From NCBI GenBank assembly GCA_028278025.1, contig JANQFE010000045.1, positions 36,446-100,445 on the forward strand: a stretch of DNA of 64,000 nucleotides. Reading direction: 5' to 3'. The DNA comes from Thermodesulfobacteriota bacterium (GTDB taxonomy: Bacteria; Desulfobacterota; WTBG01; CAIYCZ01; CAIRTM01). Below the pieces are notes generated by a model that was given only the letters and a program-made list of their open reading frames with translations, was not told where the DNA came from and ran no database searches. Positions 25,859 to 33,783 of this stretch are shown piece after piece. Positions within the stretch are counted from its first letter, which is position 1. Every line of letters starts with the position of its first letter. The position numbers were made by a program, and so were the translations under genes.

Positions 25859-26982
25859 TCCGCATGTATCAATGTTGCCGCCTGCACTGCCCAGTCAAAA
25901 TCATGCGCCCTGCCGAAACTGCCGTCATGGCATCCCAGACAGGTAAAATTCAGGGTGAGAAAACCATTGGTATAGGTTTTACCATCCTCCTGGAAAAACA
26001 TTGCAGCAGGTTCTGCAGCCGTATCCACACTGTAGAGATGTGCACGTGTGTCGCCTTTCAGGTTATCTCCTGCACCGGTTGATGTCTGTTTCTTCACGGC
26101 CAACGGCATATGACAATCAATACAGTCAACTCCTGCTGCGATATGAAACTGATTTATCGTCTCAGTGTGGCATGTAGTGCAATCAATAATAATGGCGTCC
26201 TGAGGATTGTTTTGCACACTGACGTGGGGATTGTGGCAGCGTACACACTTAAAGGCTGCTTTACCGCCGGTAAGCAGCTCATCAAACTGCTGGTTGTGTT
26301 TTATCAGGCCGTCCTCTGCCTCCACCCTGTTCTGGCTGTCCCCCCTGGTATGACAACGCCCGCACAACTCGGCAGACGTATCGACAATGATGTTATCCTT
26401 TGAAGGAGAGCCAACATGGTTACTGCCGGGGCCATGACAGTTTTCACAATCTATAAATACATGCAGGGAGTCCTGCAGGTCCTCCGCGATATCTGCATGG
26501 CACAGCTTGCAAGTCTCTGAACCCACCGCGACCGGCGGCTCATCAGGGGTAGCCTCCGTAATACTGAAGGTGGCTTCACGAGTTGAAATTGCATCTATGA
26601 TACCGACAAAGGATATCCGTGCTGTTGCCGTACCGCTTGCATTAGCAGGAATGCTCACATCCCAGGTGGTGGTATATGATCCGGCAGGCAGAAAGGCGTA
26701 CTCTGCCGGAAGCGTTTCCTGAAAATTGGTTGCGCTGATTTCTCCCCATAAAAAAACAGCCGTCATGCGACCGTCCACGCTAAAATCAACTTTAACCCGC
26801 ATATCATCACCAGGTTCAAAAACTGTTGTGGCAGTGCCGCCCGGATCAGTAGTGAGTACTTCATCAACACTCATTGTCTCAGCACAGAAACCCGTTTGAA
26901 CGGAGATCATAACCGGCACCAAACACACAGCTAGAACAACAGCCGGAAAAGCATAGCGTCTAAAAAAAATAGTAAGCATCAT
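25855..26982 (-). CDS. Exported 7-heme c-type cytochrome with N-terminal beta-domain
   Basis: A 375-residue protein with signal peptide (ending TGFCAE). Residues of about 40-145 form a heme-free beta-rich domain (DDMRVKVDFSVDGR, GSYTTTWDVSIPANASGTATARISF), then seven CxxCH motifs follow (CKLCH, CENCH, CGRCH, CVRCH, CTTCH, CIDCH, CLGCH). The arrangement CHGPGS...CGRCH...CVRCHNPH resembles cytochrome c554 and related multiheme proteins. The TAG stop lies inside the terminal repeat of element copy 3, so the last codons may have been trimmed by its insertion. It is followed on the minus strand by a terminator. Substrate and partner are unknown. Confidence 0.85.
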   Translation of the reverse strand: MMLTIFFRRYAFPAVVLAVCLVPVMISVQTGFCAETMSVDEVLTTDPGGTATTVFEPGDDMRVKVDFSVDGRMTAVFLWGEISATNFQETLPAEYAFLPAGSYTTTWDVSIPANASGTATARISFVGIIDAISTREATFSITEATPDEPPVAVGSETCKLCHADIAEDLQDSLHVFIDCENCHGPGSNHVGSPSKDNIIVDTSAELCGRCHTRGDSQNRVEAEDGLIKHNQQFDELLTGGKAAFKCVRCHNPHVSVQNNPQDAIIIDCTTCHTETINQFHIAAGVDCIDCHMPLAVKKQTSTGAGDNLKGDTRAHLYSVDTAAEPAAMFFQEDGKTYTNGFLTLNFTCLGCHDGSFGRAHDFDWAVQAATLIHAD

Positions 26983-27055
26983 GAATTTCTGTCTCCTTTT
27001 AGTTGCTGGATCATGGTAAAGCTGAAAACAGCATTCTATATCTATAGATTATAAA

Positions 27056-27454
27056 TTATAACGAGCCCAACAGATACCCTGCAGCCAGAACGGTCTGGGT
27101 ATCATCCCCGACATAGGCAATGCCGCTGGCCAGGAGGACAGGGTCAAGTGCAAACCCGGTAAAAAACAGTGTTAGATCCCTTCCCGAAAAAAAGTCAGGT
27201 GCCCGATAAACGGCTACAAAGGCATTGCCGGCAGACAGGTATGTGCCGAAACCATCCATACAGCCAATCACTAAAATATTATCTGGTCTGAAGGTTATGG
27301 CTGTGGGATTACACCCCGGCAACGGATTCAGCATAAACACTTGGTAGCGCTTGTTGGCAACATCTGTTGCTTCGGCGGCGGCTGCCGGCAGTGTACCGGC
27401 AGCGATAAGCAAAAGCACGAGACTTAAGATGATTAGTGGTTTTGTATGCTTCAT
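27056..27454 (-). CDS. Small exported hypothetical protein
   Basis: 132 residues from ATG 27454, which has GAGGG about eight bases upstream. Signal peptide with ending LPAAAAE. The mature part contains NPLPGCNPTAITFRPDNILVIGC, resembling a single beta-propeller blade, and a hydrophobic Gly-rich C-terminus (AAGYLLGSL). It has no heme motif. I do not recognise the family. It lies about 75 bp upstream of the 7-heme gene on the same strand and may be co-transcribed. Confidence 0.6.
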   Translation of the reverse strand: MKHTKPLIILSLVLLLIAAGTLPAAAAEATDVANKRYQVFMLNPLPGCNPTAITFRPDNILVIGCMDGFGTYLSAGNAFVAVYRAPDFFSGRDLTLFFTGFALDPVLLASGIAYVGDDTQTVLAAGYLLGSL

Positions 27455-27740
27455 AGGGCAGACCCTCACTTGTTATGAATTGATGCTCATGCGTGAAATA
27501 CTATTACTTTTTTGGTCAGTAAATCAAAAAAAAAAAAATCCGTCAAGAAAAAAGATGATGGATTTCTGTTTTGTTATCGCAGCTATGATCTATGGCGTTT
27601 GGTATAATAAAGCATTCTAATTATAGCAAAATATCTAACGATAGAAAAGCTCAACTCTTTGGCCGTAATAACGCAATTGCAGAATAGGTGTTTTTTTTGT
27701 TGACAATTCGCACCACTTTTACTAATTCATACAAATATGA
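27455..27740. other. Gene-free AT-rich stretch
   Basis: No coding region supported. It contains a weak hairpin (AAATCC...GGATTT around 27535-27564) and, at its end, a consensus TTGACA at 27700-27705 that may be the -35 of the structured RNA that follows. No good -10 is seen at 17 bp (TAATTC). Confidence 0.4.
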
Positions 27741-27884
27741 TTCCCAAAGTTTCGTCTCTAAGGCAAATCGTGCTATGAGATGTGACCGAAAGGGTAATAC
27801 TCTAAAGGGTCTTACCTCCCGTACTTGGAAAGGGAAAAGAAATGTTGGCCATTACCTTCCGATATACGGGTGCTGGCCTTTTTT
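27741..27884 (+). ncRNA. Structured leader RNA with terminator, riboswitch-like, class unknown
   Basis: A closing helix pairs CCAAAGT (27744-27750, one bulge) with ACTTGG (27823-27828). Inside are GTCTC/GAGAT (27754-27758 with 27777-27781), a CC-GAAA-GG mini-hairpin and the hairpin GGTAATACTC-TAAA-GGGTCTTACC (27793-27816). The terminator stem GGCCA/TGGCC (27847-27878) ends in T6. TTACCTCCCG (27812) is repeated as TTACCTTCCG (27852), and GGTAAT can pair with either copy, so two exclusive folds are possible. The next gene on this strand is the hydrogenase, 410 bp on. It shares GGCAAA and GACCGAAAG with GEMM-type sequences, but the required helix is not preserved. Confidence 0.5.
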
Positions 27885-28209
27885 AGCCTGGCAGGATATA
27901 TATATAACTTATATTTATATAATTGCTCATTAAACGGGTTGACAAATCAGGAAATTTTTATAGGCCTGGCTGTTTACCGCTGTTCCGGGGTTGTGTTTTT
28001 TACTCATAATGGAATAAACAAACAGAGCATACTTTCAAACAAGAATAGATAATTGTAATAACAAATACCGATAGTATCTATTTGATGCAGCAGATGCTGT
28101 TAACGTAATTAGTTTCTCCGAGTGGGCTGTTTTGATTCAAATCGTTTTTTTGATGCCACGACACCGCGCGGCACTTATAAAACGTGATTGCATAACGCAC
28201 GGGGGAGTT

Positions 28210-28244
28210 TACACCAGGGGATATTAGGTAATATGGTGTACCCC
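28210..28244. promoter_or_regulatory. Inverted repeat upstream of hydrogenase
   Basis: TACACCA (28210-28216) and TGGTGTA (28234-28240) pair perfectly, with an inner ATATTA-GG-TAATAT; GGGG and CCCC also pair in an alternative fold followed by TTTT. It lies 54 bp upstream of the hydrogenase start and could be an operator, an attenuator or part of the leader. The rest of 27885-28297 shows nothing else that I can support. Confidence 0.4.
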
Positions 28245-28297
28245 TTTTCCTTCCGTCAGAAAAAACCTGTTTAATCTTTTAAGTTGAAGGAGGCTGT

Positions 28298-29449
28298 ATG
28301 AAGAAAATTGAGAAACAATATGCAGAACTAATGCAACAATGCGATGCAAACCTCGATCGCATTGAAAAAGAGCTGCCTGGCCGCGGCTTCAATCTTACAG
28401 AGGAACTGCAAAGACGGGGAATCAGCAGGCGTCAGTTCATCAAATGGTCCTCAATGATGACTGCCACCCTGATGCTTCCGCCCGTGTTTCAGTCCAGGGT
28501 TGCGCGGGCCGCAGAAAACTTTTCCCGGGTTCCTGTTATATGGCTGCACCTTGCCGAATGCACCGGGTGTACGGAATCGGTTATCCGAACACAGTCGCCC
28601 GATATCCTGCAGCTCCTGCTGGACAACATCTCGCTGGAATACCACGAGACCCTCCTGGCCGCTTCAGGTGACCAGGCTGAGGAGCGGCTGCAAGAAGCTC
28701 TGGAGGAATTCGAGGGCCAGTTTGTCTGTGTGTGCGAAGGCGGTATCCCCACCGGAACCCCCACAACCGCACAAGAAGGGCAGTACCTGACCCTTGGGCC
28801 ACATGCAAAAACAGGGCTTGATCTTGCCCAGGAGGTCACATCCAAAGCAGCCGCCGTGATCTCACTTGGAAGCTGTGCAGCTTTTGGAAATGTCCAGGCC
28901 GCTTTACCCAACCCAACCGAAGCCAAAGGTATTGGTGATGCGTTGGATATTGGCGTGGTTAATATCCCGGGCTGTCCACCCAATGCAGTCAGCTTTATCG
29001 GCACAGTGCTGTATGTGATCCTGTTCAAAAAACTGCCTGAGGTGGATGATGAGGCCCGTCCCTTATTTGCCTATGGCAGAACAGTGCATGATTACTGCGA
29101 GCGTCTGGATAACTTCAAAGCCGGTAATTTTGTGAAAAGCTGGGATGATGATGGCGCCAAACAAGGCTATTGTCTTTTCCAGATGGGCTGCAAGGGACCC
29201 ACAACCTATAACAACTGCTCCCGCGCACGTTTTAATCAGAATACAAGTTGGCCGGTCGCAGCCGGGCACGGCTGTATCGGCTGCTCCGAGAAAGATTTCT
29301 GGGATAACAATTCACCGCTCTACACACTTCCCTCGGCTGCAACGGAAGAAGCAGCTGAAGAGCGTATCGCCCGCTACAAAGCTGTCCTGAATAAAATCGG
29401 AGTTCCGCTTGATTCACCAACGGCTAAAGGGCTTGGTATTAAAGGCTGA
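28298..29449 (+). CDS. Periplasmic [NiFe] hydrogenase small subunit
   Basis: A 383-residue group 1 type small subunit. The Tat signal SRRQFIK is at residues 43-49, unusually far in, after a 40-residue N-terminal extension. The Fe-S ligand motifs ECTGC (87-91), GSCAAFG, GCPPN, HDYCERL...YCLFQMGCKGP, CSRARFN and GHGCIGCSEKDFWD are all present, so three clusters are expected. There is no C-terminal membrane helix, so the enzyme should be soluble in the periplasm, as in Desulfovibrio HynAB, and should give electrons to c-type cytochromes. The ribosome-binding site is AAGGAGG. The large subunit follows after 61 bp. Confidence 0.95.
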   Translation: MKKIEKQYAELMQQCDANLDRIEKELPGRGFNLTEELQRRGISRRQFIKWSSMMTATLMLPPVFQSRVARAAENFSRVPVIWLHLAECTGCTESVIRTQSPDILQLLLDNISLEYHETLLAASGDQAEERLQEALEEFEGQFVCVCEGGIPTGTPTTAQEGQYLTLGPHAKTGLDLAQEVTSKAAAVISLGSCAAFGNVQAALPNPTEAKGIGDALDIGVVNIPGCPPNAVSFIGTVLYVILFKKLPEVDDEARPLFAYGRTVHDYCERLDNFKAGNFVKSWDDDGAKQGYCLFQMGCKGPTTYNNCSRARFNQNTSWPVAAGHGCIGCSEKDFWDNNSPLYTLPSAATEEAAEERIARYKAVLNKIGVPLDSPTAKGLGIKG

Positions 29450-29510
29450 TGTTTGGTTATAGGACGCAACAACAAGGAAAAAATGTTCAATCTTAACGGA
29501 GGTTTACATA

Positions 29511-31226
29511 ATGGCACGAAAAATCATTGATCCCATAACCCGTATTGAAGGTCATCTGCGGATTGAAATCGAACTGGATGACAACAATACCGTAACCAAT
29601 GCCTGGTCAAGCGGTACCCTCTGGCGGGGCATGGAAATCATACTTAAAGACAGACCCCCGCAGGATGCTCCTCTGTTTACCCAGCGCATCTGCGGTGTAT
29701 GTACCTATTCTCACTATGAAGCATCAACCCTGGCCAACGAGGCGGCCTTTGGAGTAGCGGCCCCTAAAAATGCCCGTTTGGTGCGCAATCTGATAAAGGC
29801 ATCCCAGTGGCTGCATGACCACCCGGTGCATTTCTATGTTCTGCACGGGCTTGACTGGGTTGACATCACCAAGGCCCTGGAAGCCGACCCGGAGGCAGCG
29901 GCGGCTTTAGCCAAAAGCACCGCTGAACTTACCGGTGTAGAGCCCTATAATGCCACGGCCGAAACCTACACTGCCGTGCAGAAAAGGCTGAAAGCCTTTG
30001 TTGACAGCGGCCATCTGGGCCCGTTTGCCAACGGTTACTGGGGACACCCGGCATACAAGCTTTCTAACGAAGCAAATCTTGTCATCACCTCACATTATCT
30101 CGATGTGCTGTCGGTCCAGCGGATCGCAGCCCAGGCCATGGCTGTCTTAGGCGGCAAGAACCCTCACCCGCAGTCACTGATTGTCGGTGGTGTCACCTCA
30201 GTGCTGGATGCCCTTGATTCCGATCGACTCGACCTGTATCTGAACAGCATTAACCAGGTAAAGGACTTTGTTGAGCGGGCCTATCTGCCGGATGTGCTCC
30301 TTGCAGCGGCAACCTACAAGACCGAACAGCCCGCAACCACCGGCGCAGGTGTCGGCAATTTCCTCTCTTATGGCTGTTTTCCGCAGTCGGAGGGTTTTAC
30401 GGCAGCAGGCCTTCTGTCGGATCCGCTGTTCCCAAGCGGCGTTATCACCGACGCCGACCTTACCCAGGTCGCAGAAGTGGATCCTCTGCTCATTACCGAA
30501 CACGTCAAGCACTCCTGGTATGAAGGTGAGGCTGCCCTATATCCGGGCCAGGGCGAAACAAATCCGAACTACACCGGTTATGATGCCAATGGCAATGTCG
30601 ACGGCGACAATAAATACAGTTGGGTAAAAGCCCCGCGCTATAATGGTTTGCCGACGGAAGTGGGTCCCCTGGCCAGAATGCTCGTGGGCTATGTCCGCGG
30701 TGCCCTGGGCGGTGACACAACCATAAAAGATACCATCGACACAGTCCTTGACATTGCCGGTTTAGTCCCTACGGATTTGCTGTCAACCCTGGGGCGCACC
30801 GCTGCCCGCTGTGCTGAAACCGTTATCCTCGGCACCCAGATTGCCGGCTGGGTTGATGAACTGAAAAACAACACGCAAAGCGATACAAAATTCTGGGAAG
30901 AAGCTCAGATACCCGAGACAGGCGAAGGCTTCGGCTTGACTGATGTTCCCCGCGGCGCGCTGGGTCACTGGATAAACATTGCGGACAGTAAAATTGCAAA
31001 TTACCAGGCCGTAGTGCCCTCAACCTGGAACGCATCACCCCGGGATGCCGATGACCAGCGGGGTCCCTATGAAGAGTCCCTGATTGGCCTTACGCTTGCA
31101 GATGCCGACAAGCCTCTTGAAGTAATCAGGGTCATTCACTCTTTTGACCCATGCCTGGCCTGTGCCATTCATCTGATTACACCCAGGGGAGATGTGAAAA
31201 AATTCCAGATATCCAAGGTAGGCTGA
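29511..31226 (+). CDS. [NiFe] hydrogenase large subunit
   Basis: A 571-residue protein. The N-terminal nickel site is RICGVCTYSH (Cys61, Cys64) and the C-terminal one is DPCLACAIH (Cys548, Cys551). Codons are TGC/TGT, so this is [NiFe], not [NiFeSe]. Seventeen residues after His554 form the peptide removed on maturation. It has no signal peptide, as usual, because it is exported with the Tat-bearing small subunit. It catalyses H2 oxidation or proton reduction. The maturation protease follows after 18 bp; no hyp genes or cytochrome b subunit are in the window. Confidence 0.95.
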   Translation: MARKIIDPITRIEGHLRIEIELDDNNTVTNAWSSGTLWRGMEIILKDRPPQDAPLFTQRICGVCTYSHYEASTLANEAAFGVAAPKNARLVRNLIKASQWLHDHPVHFYVLHGLDWVDITKALEADPEAAAALAKSTAELTGVEPYNATAETYTAVQKRLKAFVDSGHLGPFANGYWGHPAYKLSNEANLVITSHYLDVLSVQRIAAQAMAVLGGKNPHPQSLIVGGVTSVLDALDSDRLDLYLNSINQVKDFVERAYLPDVLLAAATYKTEQPATTGAGVGNFLSYGCFPQSEGFTAAGLLSDPLFPSGVITDADLTQVAEVDPLLITEHVKHSWYEGEAALYPGQGETNPNYTGYDANGNVDGDNKYSWVKAPRYNGLPTEVGPLARMLVGYVRGALGGDTTIKDTIDTVLDIAGLVPTDLLSTLGRTAARCAETVILGTQIAGWVDELKNNTQSDTKFWEEAQIPETGEGFGLTDVPRGALGHWINIADSKIANYQAVVPSTWNASPRDADDQRGPYEESLIGLTLADADKPLEVIRVIHSFDPCLACAIHLITPRGDVKKFQISKVG

Positions 31227-31244
31227 AAGGAAGGCTAAAAAACC

Positions 31245-31754
31245 ATGATTACCGTACTGGGTCTGGGAAACATACTGCTCAAGGATGAAGGCTTTGGCGT
31301 ACACTTTATTCGCTGGTTTGAAAAGCGGCACGACCTGGGACCCGCCGTTGAGATTGTCGACGGCGGCACGCTTGGTTTTGTGCTGCTGGATTTGGTCTGT
31401 AAAAGCGAGTATCTTGTAGTGGTTGATGCGATACGGGTTGATGCCCGGTCCGGATCACTGTTTCGTTTCACCCCCGAAGATCTTCCTCCTGAGTATCTCA
31501 CCCAGGGTGCGGCTCATGATGCGGCATTTTTACAAGTGCTGTTGCAAGCCGAAATGCTGCACGCATCTCCACGGGAGTGTGTGATCATCGGCATCGTGCC
31601 TGAAGATATCAAGGGACTGGGCCTGACGGTAACCCCTGCCCTTGAATCGAAGTTTGCCGAGGTTGAAGAACAGGTGCTCAAAGAGCTTGAGCGCTGGGGC
31701 GTTACGGCAAACAGGTATAAAGCAGCCGACACACATGTAGCCGTCAAGCAGTAA
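31245..31754 (+). CDS. Hydrogenase maturation endopeptidase (HybD/HynD family)
   Basis: A 169-residue protein starting MITVLGLGNILLKDEGFGVH, the family hallmark. Glu15, an Asp in VVVDAIRVD and His in AAHDAAF fit the nickel-sensing ligands known from HybD. It cleaves the C-terminal peptide of the large subunit after nickel insertion. It follows the large-subunit gene directly, as is typical. It is cytoplasmic, with no signal peptide. Confidence 0.92.
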   Translation: MITVLGLGNILLKDEGFGVHFIRWFEKRHDLGPAVEIVDGGTLGFVLLDLVCKSEYLVVVDAIRVDARSGSLFRFTPEDLPPEYLTQGAAHDAAFLQVLLQAEMLHASPRECVIIGIVPEDIKGLGLTVTPALESKFAEVEEQVLKELERWGVTANRYKAADTHVAVKQ

Positions 31755-31808
31755 GGAACTGTAGTGAAGGATAAAGAAAAAAATATATACTATAAGGGAG
31801 GTTCAGTA

Positions 31809-32255
31809 ATGAAAAAAGTATTCGTTTTTTGTTTGTTTCTGGTATTGATTCCGGCGGTCTGCCTGGCCTCATCCGGCAGCGGCAAAGCCTACCAGGTAAC
31901 ATTTGACTCTGAAATACTGGGAAAATACATAGCTGAAGATGAAGCAGACACTTATGAAGCCGGTAGCGTTGCGGGAATCGTTGTGTTCAGCGCAGAATCA
32001 TTTCAAAGCGGCGTCATCTCAATAGAATATGCTAATGAAAATGGAGATATCGGTACCGGTTCGTTTGCCAGCACCGGCCGTTTCGACATGTCCGGCACGT
32101 TCGATCTATATGACAGTAAAGGTGATTACTACCTGGCAACCTTTACTGCCTTGACAACCCGTTTTTTCATAGTCGGAACGCTCACAATTACCGATCCGAA
32201 AGATGGTGCCACCGCCGAGGGAACATTCAGGGGAAGGTCAACCGATCTGGAGTAA
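31809..32255 (+). CDS. Small exported beta-rich protein of unknown function
   Basis: 148 residues from ATG 31809, chosen because AGGGAGG lies about nine bases upstream; the upstream ATG at 31764 adds a non-signal tail. The signal peptide ends CLASS. The mature part has alternating short strands (GKAYQVTFDSEILGKYI, SGVISIEYAN, FDMSGTFDLYD, RFFIVGTLTITD) and no metal motif. The family is not recognised. It lies at the end of the hydrogenase operon, before a strong terminator, so it is probably co-expressed with the enzyme. Confidence 0.7.
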   Translation: MKKVFVFCLFLVLIPAVCLASSGSGKAYQVTFDSEILGKYIAEDEADTYEAGSVAGIVVFSAESFQSGVISIEYANENGDIGTGSFASTGRFDMSGTFDLYDSKGDYYLATFTALTTRFFIVGTLTITDPKDGATAEGTFRGRSTDLE

Positions 32256-32283
32256 CCTCTCACGCACTGTTAAAAAGAACCAC

Positions 32284-32326
32284 ACAGGCCTGACCACTGC
32301 ACTGCAGGATCGGGCCTGTTTTTTTT
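32284..32326 (+). terminator. Rho-independent terminator of hydrogenase operon
   Basis: ACAGGCC (32284-32290) pairs with GGCCTGT (32313-32319), followed by eight Ts; an inner CTGCA/TGCAG pairing strengthens the stem. It sits 28 bp after the stop of the small exported protein. Confidence 0.9.
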
Positions 32327-32497
32327 ATGCTGAATCAACAAAAAAAAGCCGGACAAATTTGTTCTCTATCTATATTTACGGCTAAATGGTAAGGTTGAGA
32401 TACTATCCGTCAGCATACATAGCTTATAATTATTCTTTTGTTAATAATTAATATATAGATTTTCTCTATAAAAAAGGTCGGTTGTATAGAAAAGTTA

Positions 32498-33496
32498 TTG
32501 ACATCCCCTATAATTAATGCTACTCAAGCTCAAATTAACATTACTGTAACTTTAACAGAAAATAATAACGTGACCATCTCCTCCGAAATCCAGAAGATTG
32601 AAGAGAGTCTTAACCAGTTGCGCGGCAAAGAGTACATATCTGAATCTACTATTGATTTTTTTCAGGATATTCTGAAGGCCCAGTGTGCGGCAAAAAACAA
32701 ATTCAAGGAAAACAGCATATCTATTTCTCTTGCCGACAGCGAAATTTCCGAAAAGCTGCGTCAGGGAATCCCCCTAATCTGCTGGGAAGACATCCCTCCT
32801 AACGAAACACTGCTTGCTGATCTTTTCCTCCAGTTATGTAATATCCTTAAAAACCACCAGGATAGTGAAACTGAGGAAATCCAAAAAATAATTGACTCCC
32901 AAACCGACGGCAACCTCAACATCGGGGATCTGATCAGGAAACTTTCTCAGCAGGACAGTGATTATTTCCACACGGTGTGCAACGAACTTGGACTCAACAA
33001 GGAAGTTGTCGTTTTCCTGACGCTCTCTGCAGCAAAACCGTTTTTCGAAGCAATCGCCCCTGGGCTGCGTGACAGGGTTGCCGATGATAAATGGTTAAAA
33101 AATTACTGTCCTATGTGCGGCAGCAGTGCTCAACTTTCAACGCTGGATAAAAAATCCGGACAACGCTACCTCTACTGCACCCTCTGCAGTAGTCACTGGA
33201 GATATATGCGGCTTAAATGTTCATTCTGTGGTGATGAACAGGCCGGCGGCCAGAAATTCCTGGCAGAAGAACAGGGCCCGTACCGCATTGATCTGTGTGA
33301 AAAATGCAAAAGGTATATTAAGACCCTTGATGAAAGAAAGCTTGTAGATTCAAAAGAGATTATACCCTCTATTGAAGACCTTGCCACCATGTATCTTGAC
33401 ATGCTGGCAGAAAAAGAAGGCTATGAACGTTCGTGGTTTCTACCCCCGTCGGTTGAAGATGTGCACCAGGCCGACAAAAACACAACGTTGCATTAA
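32498..33496 (+). CDS. fdhE: FdhE-like formate dehydrogenase accessory protein
   Basis: Up to 332 residues. Start uncertain: TTG 32498 is furthest upstream, while GTG 32570 removes a 24-residue Thr/Asn-rich leader and gives a more typical FdhE N-terminus (ISSEIQKIEESLNQL). The C-terminal half has four CxxC pairs (CPMCGSS, CTLCSSHW, CSFCGDE, CEKCKRY), which are the rubredoxin-like metal sites of FdhE. FdhE proteins are needed for maturation of respiratory formate dehydrogenases. It lies directly upstream of fdhAB, separated by the structured leader RNA. Cytoplasmic. Confidence 0.88.
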   Translation: MTSPIINATQAQINITVTLTENNNVTISSEIQKIEESLNQLRGKEYISESTIDFFQDILKAQCAAKNKFKENSISISLADSEISEKLRQGIPLICWEDIPPNETLLADLFLQLCNILKNHQDSETEEIQKIIDSQTDGNLNIGDLIRKLSQQDSDYFHTVCNELGLNKEVVVFLTLSAAKPFFEAIAPGLRDRVADDKWLKNYCPMCGSSAQLSTLDKKSGQRYLYCTLCSSHWRYMRLKCSFCGDEQAGGQKFLAEEQGPYRIDLCEKCKRYIKTLDERKLVDSKEIIPSIEDLATMYLDMLAEKEGYERSWFLPPSVEDVHQADKNTTLH

Positions 33497-33517
33497 AAAA
33501 ATATCGGTTTTAAGATT

Positions 33518-33636
33518 ATCTCCGTAGCTGCGTGCTTCCCTTCGGGAAGACCAGCCGAGAGGGGTTTTGAGCAATCAAAATACCTGCTGTCTAAGCAAAG
33601 GAGATTGAAGCATACGGCTTCAATCTCCTTTTTTTA
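33518..33636 (+). ncRNA. Riboswitch-like leader RNA upstream of formate dehydrogenase
   Basis: P1 pairs ATCTCC (33518-33523) with GGAGAT (33600-33605). Inside are the hairpin CTTCCC-TTC-GGGAAG (33535-33549) and a helix CAGC/GCTG (33552-33555 with 33586-33589) capped by TTTTGA-GCAA-TCAAAA, a GNRA tetraloop. The terminator GGAGATTGAAGC/GCTTCAATCTCC (33600-33628) with an eight-T run uses the 3' strand of P1 as its own 5' base. P1 and terminator therefore exclude each other, the classic logic of a transcriptional switch: stable P1 means expression. The gene controlled should be fdhA at 33784. Three helices, one with a GNRA loop, before a Mo/W enzyme would fit a Moco-type riboswitch, but I cannot confirm the class. 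Confidence 0.6.
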
Positions 33637-33783
33637 TGCAAATGCAAATAACTATTAATTAATAACAGTGTAACATTGGAGGAAGGAGGGATCGATTGTT
33701 CATTTTTTTTAATAGTACCGCAACAGGTAATGTTTAAGTAATTTTTTTAGTAGCGTTACATTCTAGAAAGGGGGTTTAGCTGT

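Noticed and set aside
27761..27811. GEMM (cyclic dinucleotide) riboswitch
   Set aside because: GGCAAA and GACCGAAAG resemble the conserved strings, but the 16-nt segment between them does not form the required helix. Kept as an unassigned structured RNA.
29700..31226. [NiFeSe] hydrogenase large subunit
   Set aside because: The C-terminal nickel ligands are encoded by TGC and TGT, so both are cysteine.
32498..32514. Promoter made of TTGACA and TATAAT
   Set aside because: The two boxes are only five bases apart, too close for sigma-70 recognition.
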